From Maratus speciosus (Eukaryota; Arthropoda; Arachnida; Araneae; Salticidae), in the NCBI GenBank assembly GCA_963932465.1, contig OZ010796.1, forward strand, positions 73,287,974 to 73,351,973: a stretch of 64,000 nt of DNA. Direction: 5' to 3'. Positions 35,256 through 46,018 of the stretch are shown here, one piece after another. Below the pieces are notes generated by a model, which saw only the letters and a program-made list of their open reading frames with translations, did not search any database and was not told where the DNA came from. The number at the start of each line of letters is the position of its first letter. Position 1 is the stretch's first letter. The position numbers and the translations under genes are program-made.

Positions 35256-36194
35256 TTAAGAGAAAAAACATCTGTCCGTGTATTTGCGTCTGAAAGATAG
35301 CAACTATGCATGTGAAATTTCAAGCTTATATCCTTAATCCCTTCTATCCATAGAAATAGTAATTTAGAACGTTTTTAGAACGCTTTGCGAACGTTTCACC
35401 CTTTTAAACTTCGAATTTTCTTTAAAACTGATCTGCATTTGCAGCTTAAAAGTAACACCTGTGTCACATTTCTAGTTTCTATCCATAATAATTCCATACA
35501 AATCGTAATTTAGAACAATTTTAGAACGATTATCGCTAATTTTACCCTTTTAAATTTCTAATTAAAAAAAACTTCTTTGTGTGCATTTACGCCTTAAAAG
35601 TAGCAGCCATGTCTAATTTCAAGTTTCTATCTTTAACAATTCCATAGAAATAGTAATTAAGAACGTTATCGCTTTTCGTACATTTCACCCTTTTAAATTT
35701 CAAATTTATTAGAAACCGTTCTCAGAGAGCATTTACATCTATAAGTAAGCCAAATTTTATGTTTCTAACTTCTTCAGTGCCACAACAATAGTAAATTTAG
35801 ACCGGTTTTCGCTCTTGCACCCTTTAAAATTTCAATGTTTTTTAAAAACTGTTCTATGCGCGTATTTCCCTCTTAATGATAGCAGCCATGTCAAATTTCA
35901 AGTTTCTGTCCTTAACAATTCCATAGAAATCGTAATTTAGAACATTTTTATAACGTTTTTCGTACATTTCACCCTTTTAAATTTAGAATTTATTAGAAAC
36001 CGTTCTTAGAGGGCAGTTACATCGCATGAGTAACTACCATGCCAAATTTCAAATTTCCATCCTTAACAATTCTATAGAAATCGTAATTTAGAACGTTTTC
36101 AGAACGTTTTCCGTGCATTTCACCCTTTTAGATTTCGAATTTATTAGCAACCGTTCTTAGAGAGCCTTTACATCGCATGAGTAACTATCATGCC

Positions 36195-36504
36195 TGTGAC
36201 GTTCGTGCACGCCCTCTCTCCTCTAGAAGCGCCCTCTTTTGCAGAAAGAGGAGAAACAGATCAGAACCTGAGATAGCTTCACCTAAGAAGGTGAACTAAA
36301 AAATGGTGCGAACGACTGTGGCCACGGCCAGTCGTAAAGAAATAAAATGAAACCCATATAAGGGATGTAATAATTGCAAGTGTTATTCTTTGTGCTAGTC
36401 TATGTCCATCGTAATGTCCTCCATGTCAAATAAATGTGTGACGTTTCTAGAATTGGTCGATCATTGGGAGAAAAGCCCACACGCGACCATCCGGTCGTCT
36501 TACG
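36195..36504 (+). mobile_element. 310-bp solo-LTR-like insertion with 5-bp target duplication
   Basis: ATGCC at 36190-36194 is repeated at 36505-36509. The previous monomer reads TACCATGCCAAATTTC without interruption (about 36026). The insert starts TGTGACGTTCG and ends CGTCTTACG, where a canonical LTR would end in CA, so the last base may be mutated. It contains AATAAA at about 36341 and 36430. The size and 5-bp duplication fit a solo LTR. Confidence 0.65.
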
Positions 36505-37019
36505 ATGCCAAATTTCCAATTTCTAGCTCCTTCAGTACCACAAAAATAGTAAATTTAACCGTTTTCCGCTCTTGCACCTTTTTAAATTTCGATTTAAAAA
36601 AACCCTGTCTTGTGCATGTATTTGCGTCTTAATGATAGCAGCCATATCAAATTTCAAGTTTCTATCCCAACAATTCCATAGAAAAATTAACTTAGAACAT
36701 TTTTAGAACGCATTTCACGCTTTTAGATTACGAATTTTCTTTAAAACTGTTCTGTGCGAGCTTTTGCGCTTAAAAGTAACAGCCATGTCACATTTCGACT
36801 TTCTATTCCTAACAATGCCATAGAAATCGTAATTTAGAACGATTTTAGAACGATTTCCTCTCATTTCACCCTTTTAAATTTAGAAAAACCACGGTTTCAA
36901 TTACAGGTGCATTCAAAACCGACTTTAAAGGGGTAGCAAGTTACTAAAAGCTAAAGGACTGAAAATGGGTAAATATTTGGTTAAAATCTAAAAGATATCA
37001 TTCAAAAAGGCGATGAAAA

Positions 37020-37363
37020 AAATCTAGCCCAGGCCGCCGCGGCTACTAATGCTTTCCTGGGTGCATGTATTCTCTCTCAATCGCATGCAAAGATGCCCAG
37101 TTTGGTTTCCGATCCTGAAATTGTTTCGATGTGTCTTTAATTTATTTGTTACAATAAAAAACACATCTCTTGTGCAGTTTGTGTAGTGATTGATGATTTC
37201 TACCTAAACGAATTCTCGAAATTTAGTACACTAGTCATAATGCATGTGTTCAACGAGGGGAAAAAATATTGGAGCGGTTTATGCACTTAGGGGCGCAAAG
37301 TTTTCCCTGGACAAGGGCGCACCGGCCCTCGGGCCGATGGGCCGGCGGACCAGTCCGACCCTG
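37020..37363. mobile_element. Possible decayed hAT-type element
   Basis: The right end CCAGTCCGACCCTG (37350-37363), reversed CAGGGTCGGACTGG, looks like a hAT terminus. A weak partner, CAGGCCGCCGCGG, lies at about 37029. I found no matching 8-bp duplication. Confidence 0.35.
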
Positions 37364-37419
37364 CTAGGGGGTTCTTGTATAGTTGTAAATTACACCCGAC
37401 ATTGTAAAAAATTTATATA

Positions 37420-40400
37420 GGGTGGCTGAGCCAGTAGTTGATCAAATAAGGCCGGTGCTACTGGGTTTTAATTATATTTCATTCCTTTTAAATTTTAGAA
37501 GTAAACTAACATGATTTCTAAAATCCTTAATGAATGTCCTATAATGGACAATAATTAAATTCTGCTGAAATTAAATAATAACAGAATTATAAATAAATAG
37601 TTTTTTTAATTGCCTTTTCCCGAGTAGTTGATCAGGCGAATCCAGTTTTTGATCGATTTCATTCCAGTAGTTGATCACTGGTCATTTTGATCTTTTTTCA
37701 ATGTAAGTAGAAAAAAGTAAACAATTTGAGAATAGTAAACATTTTAAGGAGACGATTAAAAGTAAAAAATGCAAAAACTTATGCACAATATTGAAACTAA
37801 TTCAGGGGCAGAGAAAAGATTCCTTGTTCTACTGATTTTTGTGGGTTCTATGTAGAAATAACTTGATCCCACCTATAAAAAAGGACAACTTCCATAGGCG
37901 CCCACATGCCGCCGTGGAAGCCTCCTTCTCTCCTTCTTTTTCCATTTCCAATATTTTCCAAAATGACAACGCGCTCATCAATATACTTTTGCGCCTTCTG
38001 CCAAGTATGAGCAGTTATCACATCTCAAGATTCCACTCACACACTCTCACCGGACGAAACTTTGGCACTGGACTCAAAGCTGTGTGAGTTGCTCAGTCGT
38101 TTTTTCCACCTAGTCGGAATTTTAGATAGTCCTATATCTTGTTTGATGTAGAAATTGTTGCTTCATATCTTCCTTTTTCTGAGTCATTTCTTTCTCTTCT
38201 TTTTCTTGTTCCTTTTCTTCGAAAGACTTTATCCACTGTTTTGACGTTGTCGCATAAGGCAACCGTCTCTTTTCTGTTTTTTTTTAATTCTCTGGCGAGT
38301 CGTGAGGCCATAGAATATTGTCTGCAAAAGCTGGACTGACATTTTTTACTTTAGCTAGACCTAAGTTTTTTTGCCCACTCAGGAGTCGCATAATTTGGAA
38401 GTGGTCTGTCTGCCTTGAAGGACCTGGTGTTGCATGATAATAATCAAACGTTGGGGGATCATCAGATTGTAGAGCAGTATAAGCAGTTGGTGCTAGGAGA
38501 TCATCAACTGCCGATTCAGGTTCGCTCTCTGGCGTCGCAATGTTCATTTGAGTTTGTTCAAGATATTTGCTCCGCATTTGCCTCCAGAAATAAACAATTC
38601 AAGAGCCTCAACATCACCCTCGCATTTGTTCCATTCCACGCTTCTGAACTTCTGAGCTCTGCCTTTTTTGAGTAGGGATTCAATGTACAAAAGCGTCTGG
38701 ACTTTGAAGTTTTTCGCTACTCCTACTCTAGACCAATTTTCACGTGGGTTTGTAGGCGGAAAATCTCGTTTCTTACTGCTGATGCACCTTTCGTAATCTA
38801 CTGCATTTGGATTAAACGGAAACAGACCGCATTTCCGGAAGCCGTTTTTAATGACTTTCGGAGTTGCTGCTTCTCGAAATACACTTGCAATCAAAGGTCC
38901 TAATATTGTTTTTGTGACCACTTTGTTTGCAGATTTAGTTTTCCAATCGTAAACGGTTTCCCGCCAACACACTTCGAGAGGTTTGAAAATAGCAACTTCA
39001 GCTAGTTCGAGTATGTGTGTTGCATTCGGGTAAAGAGCGAAATGAAGGATTTGAATCTCTGAGCCTAACTTTGCCACTTCAAGAGTTAAGTGGCTTTTGT
39101 GGCCATCCACCAAAAGTAATATAGGTAGTTTGATATTTTGCTTTCTCAACCAAGGCAAAAATACATTTGCGAGATATTCAAAGTAGGTGCTCCCACACAT
39201 ACAACCTTTCTTTGATCTACCTATTTCCAGTCGTCTGGTACATTCTGTGCAGTTTCATGTGATATTTTCTGCAATGGGTAAACGATCATCCCAGGAATTA
39301 CCTCTTTTGCTGCATTGAAAGTAGCCATCACGGTTATAGCTTCTTTTTCAGTACCTGTTTTTATTTCATATAAAATGTTGGATGAAATGGGTCCTAAAAC
39401 TTTTCCCGTTTTCGGACAAATTTGAAAACAGCTTTCGTCACCATTAAAAATTCAGGAAGAATGTCAAGGCAGCCTTCAGTTTCAAGATATTTGTGAAGAT
39501 CTTGGAACCACTCGCGGATGCTGGGCTCTGACACTTCTGCTCTTGCAGTGTTGATAGCATCTGCGTACCTCTGAGCTATCGAACTGTTTCTTCGCAAGAA
39601 TCCTTTAAACCCTGTTTTCCCCGGAGTTGAGTTTGCAAAAGGGTTTGGCCTTTTATCGGCTTCAATGATGTTTTTTACGGTTTCAAATAAAGTCCTCCTC
39701 TTGATCAGAAACTCTTTTTTGGCATAAGCATTTATCCAGTCAACAAGGGACTGTTCCTCTTTTTTGCTTAAAACTGATGAATGCACAATCCGTCTTACCT
39801 CTGGTGTTTACCCTTTAACCTAAAACAAAAAAGCCTTTTAAGGTAGCATAAGCGGAACATTTCGAAAAGGGCTATTGATTAGAAATTATGGAAACACCCT
39901 TTTCTCTTACGTCTTCAACGGCTGCTCGCAGATCCTCTTCTGAGTACTGGAAGAATTTCTTTTTCAGCGACATAATGAATTCTGAAAATAAGCAATAATG
40001 GCTTGGTAAGCAAATAAATTAAAAAATGATCAACTAATGGCTACGCATGTTGTTAGCCAGTATTTGATATACTGATCAATAACTAGAGTCCTCGAAACCA
40101 ATAATTGATCACAGCTGATCAATTTCTGGAATTTGCTTATTTAATAAGACCAGAAGTTGATCAGTCAAATTTCAACCCCTAAAAAGAAGTCAATCGAAAA
40201 TCTAAAAATTGATATTTAAAATATCGTCCTTGGGCTGTGGTTAACAACAATTCTTATGAAAATATTAGTTAAAATAAGCAAGATGGAAGGGGGATTATTT
40301 TAACTTACCGTTATCTTCTCCAACTAATGAAAAACTAAATTTTTACACTTTCTAATAAAAAAATGTGATAATATGGCTTCTCTTACAGAAGACAGATGAA

Positions 40401-40546
40401 AACTATATGACAATATGTGCACTAACATTCAAACAAAAATATTATATCTAATGCCACTTGTAAAACTCATTTCCGCCGGAAATGGCACAATATTTCAAAA
40501 ATTTGATCAACTACTGGATGGGTATCAACTACTGGCGCAGTCACCC
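37420..40546 (-). mobile_element. 3.1-kb pogo-like DNA transposon with TA target site
   Basis: TA occurs at 37418-37419 and 40547-40548. Inverted ends are GGGTGGCTGAGCCAGTAGTT and, reversed, GGGTGACTGCGCCAGTAGTT. The motif CCAGTAGTTGATCA or close variants occurs at least nine times in the two subterminal regions (37431-37680 and 40027-40535), probably transposase-binding sites. Between them lies a decayed DDE transposase on the minus strand (38122-39973). Full-length ends with a broken gene mean an inactive but potentially trans-mobilisable copy. Confidence 0.92.
38122..39973 (-). pseudogene. pogo-like DDE transposase pseudogene
   Basis: It starts MSLKKKFFQYSEEDLRAAVE, the HTH_psq-type DNA-binding start of pogo/CENP-B-like transposases, followed by a stop near SIISNQ. 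A CENP-B-type second helix region follows (SKKEEQSLVDWINAYAKKEF, minus 39394-39786). The DDE core shows the first Asp in NGDESCFQICPKTGK, the second in LLLVDGHKSHL, and the third position in LELAEVAIFKPLE, where families usually have QPADV, so Asp is replaced by Glu. WRETVYDW and GFRKCGLFPFNPNAVDY are conserved family blocks. Near the C-terminus RLPYATTSKQW precedes a Glu/Lys-rich tail ending at TAA (38122). Frameshifts near 39425, 39228, 38575 and in the tail, plus an internal stop, inactivate it. It has no C-terminal zinc finger, unlike the remnant at 9937. Confidence 0.92.
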
Positions 40547-40548
40547 TA

Positions 40549-41475
40549 ACGTTACTCCACACTCCATAAAATTGTTGGTAACCTTGTTGCCTCCATTTTA
40601 TTGAGTATTTTAACCGATATAACTGGTGTTACGTTACACTAATGTGTAATACAGTCGAAACTCGTTATAACGATCCCTCACGTGCCAAAGATGAGGGTCG
40701 TTATAATGAAAGGTTGCTATAACGAAAGTGAGCGAAAAAAAAACTCTAAAAAAAACTATAAACATGTGCATGAAAATTAAGGTTTCAAAGGAAATTTTAC
40801 AATGCAGCATTATTACTAAATTCTGTTTACTTTCGTATCAAATAAACATTGACAATGAATAATTATAAAAAACGATTTAAGAGTATGATTACGTATTTCT
40901 AAAATAAGATTTAAAGTAAAATGTTAAATCACACACGAAAAAAATAGTAGTTACTTACGTGCTAATATTTATTTTCTGCAAAAATATTTTGAAATAGTTG
41001 TTTATTTTTTCTGCATTTCATATTTTTTTTAAAGAAAATTTTCTATCTCAGTTAGAGATGATAAGTAATTTTATGTGTTTTCTTGTCTTTAAAAAAATGT
41101 TTTAAAGTATTATTTTAAGATATTTTACAATAGGCATCAACGCGCAATGAGAAATGAGTTATTTTGGAAAGAAAAAGGTAACCTTTTTTTGGGAAAAAAT
41201 CTGAAGGAAAGGTCAATTCAGTTGCTGTATTGGGAAATGCAGCTGTACATACATACAGCTATAGGTGCTGGCCAGGCATTACATTGGATGTAAAAATAAC
41301 ATATTATAAAAGGGATATATTTCGAAATATTTCGCACAGGTCGTTATAATGGAACGGTCGCTATAACGGGTGGTCGTTATAATGAACGCAGACTGTATTA
41401 CACCAGTTATATCAGTTCAAATTACGTCATTTTATAAGTTAAATTACAGCATGCTGCCACCAATTTTATAGAGTA
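40549..41475. mobile_element. Palindromic host element carrying a pogo MITE at its centre
   Basis: CGTTACTC at 40550 mirrors GAGTAACATTA at about 41465. ATAAAATTGTTGG pairs with CCACCAATTTTAT, and GATATAACTGGTGTTA with TACACCAGTTATATC. The two arms are separated by the insertion at 40652-41395. Without it the element would be about 180 bp. Confidence 0.65.
40652..41395. mobile_element. 744-bp pogo/Tigger-type MITE
   Basis: TA lies at 40650-40651 and 41396-41397. Ends are CAGTCGAAACTCGTTATAAC and, reversed, CAGTCTGCGTTCATTATAAC. The internal motifs GGTCGTTATAATG and GGTTGCTATAACGA repeat next to both ends. The interior is AT-rich without a transposase. Confidence 0.88.
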
Positions 41476-41499
41476 ACATTACATAATTTTTTTACGGTG

Positions 41500-41645
41500 T
41501 ATTTTGGAACAAAGAAGGGCACCAGAATTTTGCCCCCATTATTTTTGAACTCCGTTCGGTAGTTCTAGAGATTACCCCTCCCCCCCCCCCCCACAAACAA
41601 GCAAACAGACAAACGTTACTTCTTTATAATATTAGTATAGATTTG
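41500..41645 (+). repeat. 3' tail-like repeat ending ATTAGTATAGATTTG
   Basis: The segment runs CTCCGTTCGGTAGTTCTAGAG, a poly-C tract, AAACAAGCAAACAGACAAACG, then CTTTATAATATTAGTATAGAT. This ending is typical of widespread arthropod non-autonomous repeats or LINE tails. The family is uncertain. Confidence 0.45.
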
Positions 41646-41713
41646 TTTATGAAATTGTGGGAAGGTATTCTAAGTTTTCAAGTATCACAAAATTTTTTTT
41701 AAATAACTCTTAA

Positions 41714-43248
41714 GGGGTCTCAGGACTCTTACAATTGGAAAAATGAAAAAAAAAAGACTATATTCAATATTTAATATCTTAAAATGTATATGATTTTAAA
41801 AGAAAATTTTTTAGGGAGATGAAAGATATAAGTATGTTCTTTCATTTCATGTATTTAAAAAATTGCAAGATGCAGAATTAGAACTGACAGGGGGCTCCAA
41901 ACTGTCAGACATTGGACGAGTAGAAAATCGGTATTACAGCTTACGTCCAGGATTACAAATTAAATTTTGCAACTAGAATGGAAATTTTGGTGCCTATTTA
42001 CACTTCAGATGTGAAACTTCTCTCTAAGGGCCACCTCCCGTTCCATTGAAAATTGGCCCTTATGAGGGGTGGCCCTTGAATAAAGGTGGCAAAAAAACAA
42101 CAACTAAAATAAGAATATCAAAACCTATATAGGTGAAAAACATGTTTATTAACATTTTCAGACTCTATACATGATTGAAAAAAATTTCCATTGAAGTTTG
42201 TTTACTTTTCATAATTTTTTTCGCAGACAATTTTGGTTTCTAACGATTCTTTTACTTTATGGAATAAATTACTTAAATTTGCATCATTTATTAATGCCTT
42301 AGAATGAGATATTAGTTTATTTATTTCTGTTAGCGTTTCCTGACAGGTGTAAAAATTGTGCTTCAATATGCATTCACAGTTTTAGTAAATGTGGAATCAG
42401 TTTTTCTAAATAACCTGCTATCCTTTGTGTGCCCACAACAAAGGGTCAAGTTTCCCCTCTAACTCAACACCCTACAGGTTGAAAGGTCAAACAAAGTGTG
42501 AGGAACACCTGTTTGTCTCACTTGTGGAAAAGTTTGTGGTTCTTCATTGTGTTACAAAATCCTCCCCATCTCCCCCTGCCTTCTGTGTTGCAAGTGCAGT
42601 TGTTTATCTTTTGGTTCAGGAATTCAATACACCTGTTTAGAATTTAAGGCACATGTGAAAAAAGTGGCCTTTATGAGGGGTAGGTGCGACCCCTAATGGG
42701 AGTAAATTTAACATTATGTCTATGAGAAAAATTTTCGTTCCTAAAACTATTAGCCCTTAATAGAGGTGGCCCTTGAATAGGGATGGCCTTTAAAAGAAGT
42801 TTCACTGTAATTATGCTGAACCTAAATAAATTTGTATTTAGAGCATATTTATATTTTTAATACAAAGTTGTATTTAGCTAATGCAAAATTCTGAAAATTT
42901 CAACAGTATAATCACCTAAAAAAATATTTTTTGAACAATAGAAAGGAAATTTTAGGTTCAATTTATACAGACAAATGTGAATATGTTTTGAAAATTTCAT
43001 GAAAAATATTGAGAAGTTTTAGATATCGTGCGCACTATGCTTAAAAACGTCATTTGGAGAAAAATGACTTCAAAGTTTAGGAAACGCCATTGCAGCAATT
43101 GAGTGGATATAATTCTAAGAGTCATAACTTCTGTTCTAATGGGAATTTCAAGGAAACAATTATATCAAAATGTTTTGAAAAGATAGTAGTTTAATATCTA
43201 AAAATTTAAAATTTCGAAAATTTTGATGCTTTAAGAGTCCTGAGACCC
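41714..43248. mobile_element. TTAA-type element, GGGTCTCAGGACTCTTA ends, split by a pogo-type element
   Basis: TTAA at 41710-41713 precedes GGGGTCTCAGGACTCTTA. The right end, reversed, reads GGGTCTCAGGACTCTTA, followed by AATAA, a degraded TTAA. Removing the nested insertion leaves about 730 bp, close to the 692-bp TTAA element at 31363. No ORF is present. Confidence 0.75.
42001..42807. mobile_element. ~800-bp pogo/Tigger-type non-autonomous element
   Basis: The right end, reversed, is CAGTGAAACTTCTTTTAAAG. The left end contains CAGATGTGAAACTTCTCTCT. TA flanks both sides. GGCCACC/GGTGGCC and GTGGCCCTTGAATA motifs repeat near both ends. It is inserted in the TTAA element above. Confidence 0.78.
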
Positions 43249-43689
43249 AATAATAATTGAAGAGCTAAGTGAAAGAACATGTTAAATAATAAAAATTACA
43301 TTTCGAGAAATTTGAGGTGAAAGTTTTTGCTGTCAATTTTAATGATTTATTTTCTGTTTCATACCATGTGTTTAAAATATTAACAGGTATGGTACTAAAC
43401 TCTCTCAGAAAAACTTATTCCTATTTAATTTTCAAATATTTAAAATGATTAATATTATTGACATTATTAAATATTAAATATTAAAATATTAAATATTAAT
43501 GAATAATGTCTTAAATCTTCAAGACTAAATAGAATCTTAGTATTTTAGCTTCACCATGTGATAGGATACCTCATAACGGTTTCATCGAAAAGATAATTTT
43601 TTTTTTAGAAAATGTAGCATAACATGTTCATCCACTCAGCTCTTCAATTGTACATGCTTGTAAAAATTTTATGAGCCTCATTATGCACT

Positions 43690-44134
43690 GTAAAAATGAC
43701 ATATGTTTATTTTTTACGAAAATATGATGGAACTGCAAACAAAAATATGCAATGACCTCTTCCGAGTTACGCGCGTTTCCGAAAATCTTTCTCCATGTTT
43801 ACAAACCGCGGAAACCAGTATATTTTTGGGATTTAAAGAATCATTTACAAAAGCAAAGTTCTTTTTGCTATCACCGATTTTCGGAAACGTTTCCGAGTTG
43901 TTTTTAGAGTGCATGAATCCGTTTTCTTAACACGGAATATAGGTTTTCACATGCTATCCATTTCTCAAGTCAACATTTTCATGCTCAACAAGCATATCTT
44001 ACAGAGCAACATGATACGTTAACAGCATTTACATTAAGAGGCTACTTCAGTCATCTGAAAAGATCCGCTCACTAATGCTAATCCTATGGAAGAAATTTTT
44101 AAACATATCTCGTTTGCATTTCAGTATTTTTAAA

Positions 44135-44170
<36 letters not shown>

Positions 44171-44364
44171 ATTGGCTAGCTGAGATTGATCTGTACAAAG
44201 GACGTTTTTTACTTTTTCAATTTTGTTTACAGATATTTTTAATTAGAAGACTTTCATTTTCGGAACCGGTTTCAAAAGTGAAAGCGTCCTCTTGAAAAAA
44301 ATATGCAAACAAAATTGAAAAAGTATAAAAGGGCAGATGTATAGATCAATCTCAACTATTAAAT

Positions 44365-44404
<40 letters not shown>

Positions 44405-44800
44405 TTAAAAATATTAAAATGCAAACGAGATATCTTTAAAAGTTTCTTCCATAGGATTAGCATTAGCGAATGAGTCTTTCCAGCTGACTGAAGTAGCACC
44501 TTAACATTAAAATTAATATTATTTTGCTGTTGTTTGCATGTAATAAAATCAACGACTCAGCTTAAAATGTTTCATTGAGCATAACATCTTAAAACCCGAC
44601 AGTGCGGTTTGAGGAAAATGATTCATACACTCTAAAAGCGACTTGGAAACGTTTCCGAAAATCAGTGGCAGCCAAAGAAACTTTGTTTTTTATGAATACT
44701 TCTTCATATCGCAAAAATGTATAGATTTCTGAGGTTTCTAAAGATAAAGAACGCTTTTCGGAATCGTGGGTTGCTCGCGGAAGAGGTTATTAGCCGCCGG
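43690..44800. mobile_element. Fold-back element, copy 1, with a TTAA MITE in its loop
   Basis: The left arm 43750-43930 (TGACCTCTTCCG, CGGAAACGTTTCCGAG, TTTTAGAGTGCATGA) is mirrored at 44610-44795 (TCATACACTCTAAAAG, GGAAACGTTTCCGAAAATCA, GAAGAGGTTATTA). The loop holds the CATATCTTACAGAGCAACATG unit found as a tandem array in copy 2 at 54 kb. It starts at CACTGTAAAAATGACATATG. Confidence 0.75.
44038..44500. mobile_element. 463-bp palindromic TTAA-flanked MITE (family GAGGCTACTTCAGTC), copy 3
   Basis: TTAA lies at 44034-44037 and 44501-44504. Ends are GAGGCTACTTCAGTC and, reversed, GGTGCTACTTCAGTC. The centre is GGAACCGGTTTC at about 44270. The arms carry a symmetrical poly-T (about 44140-44168) and poly-A (about 44368-44400) far longer than in copies 1 and 2. 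Confidence 0.9.
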
Positions 44801-45493
44801 TACGGTATGTTATTTCTTTCTCCCAGCTTATTTTGTGTCGTCTCTAAAAAATAACGTTACCTTACAGAAGCCACCCGTAAAACAAAGCAGTATGATTAAA
44901 TACTCTATAGCAATTTTTCAAACTTCTAAGCATTGCACATTTTCAATTTTTATACCGTCGTATTGGGGGAAAAAAGTACTTTTAAATGTAATTTGTTTAA
45001 ATCTCCATTTTGCATCCTTTTGCATCTCAATTTATTTTTTAAATATTAATTTTTTTTTTTTTTGTAGTATTTGAAGGCATTTGCTTAATATTGGCAACGG
45101 AAGTACTCCATTTCTGTAGAAAGTAAAAGAAAAATAGTTGTAAAATATTAATTATATATTTTTGTTGCCACTTTTTCATACCAACCGAAAGAAAATGTAA
45201 TTAAAATAAGTGCTATTTTGGAAAAAATATAAACGAATGATTTCTGTTAAAACAGGGAGCTATTATAAACTATATTTAATTTGAAGTATCGATATTAATG
45301 TTACAAACCAATGAAAGCCTATGAACCATCAGACAGCCGTTTTTTTTTTTTTTTTTTTTTTTTTTTTTGTCGAGTTTCTTTAATGACTACATCTTTTTGC
45401 TGCATTTGTGTATTATTTCGCGATAGTGGCGTCCTCGTCCTATGCCTACTTTACTGTAGATGTTTAAAGGTGGATCGTAAATGTGTGGAATTC
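44801..45493. other. Unassigned sequence with poly-T tracts
   Basis: Poly-T lies at 45049-45063 and 45341-45368. Open frames have no recognisable domain. Confidence 0.35.
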
Positions 45494-45497
45494 TTAA

Positions 45498-45913
45498 GGC
45501 TGCTCTCAAATCCAAAAGGGCAACTTCCTGACATAAGTTTTAATTTATTTTTGTTCGAAAATGCATCAAAATAGCTGGTATTGTTGTTCAGAAACTATGT
45601 CATCGAGCTGTTTTTTCCATTTTTTTGCAAACGCAATAGATCTTTCAGCAAATAACATCAAAGTGGGCATTTTAACCCGAATAGTCGCGCGAAAGTAGAA
45701 AAATCACTCACGAGCGAAAAACGGGTTTGTCACGTGATCAAAAATGCCTATAACTCAATGGGCAATTGATTGATCAAAAAATGGAAAAAATAGTTCAATT
45801 CCAATTCGCTTCCATGGCCAGGATTTCCAATTTTATATCTTTCCTTTAAAAAATGAATTTGTAAATGTGTCAGAACGTTTTACGCTTGTTGAGACGAGCA
45901 GTTAAGAACAGCC
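45498..45913. mobile_element. 416-bp TTAA-flanked MITE (family GGCTGTTCT), copy C
   Basis: TTAA lies at 45494-45497 and 45914-45917. Ends are GGCTGCTCTCAAATCC and, reversed, GGCTGTTCTTAACTGC. It matches copies A and B through the interior (AAAAGGGCAACTT, TTCAGAAACTATGTCATC, GAAAAACGGGTTTGTCACG). Confidence 0.9.
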
Positions 45914-45993
45914 TTAAGCGGATGCGAATGACGTCATTTTGCTTAAAATAAAAGCGTGTGCTTTAAGTCTTAAAATTGAAATACATTTTGTAC

Positions 45994-46018
45994 TATATAT
46001 ATATATATATATATATAT
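45994..46018. repeat. (TA)n microsatellite
   Basis: Alternating TA of about 24 bases. Confidence 0.9.

Larger units (their letters stand above)
34440..36890 (+). repeat. Tandem array of ~150-175-bp monomers, interrupted twice
   Basis: Each monomer contains TTTCACCCTTTTAAATTT, CCGTTCTTAGAGAGCATTTA, GTAACTACCATGCCAAATTTC, TTCTATCCTTAACAATTCCA, and GAAATCGTAATTTAGAACG. At least eleven units can be followed. One monomer holds a MITE (34836-35255) and another a solo-LTR-like insert (36195-36504). Neighbouring monomers preserve both empty sites. Confidence 0.85.

Noticed and set aside
37020..37363. Confident hAT element
   Set aside because: Only one end is convincing and flanking octamers do not match.
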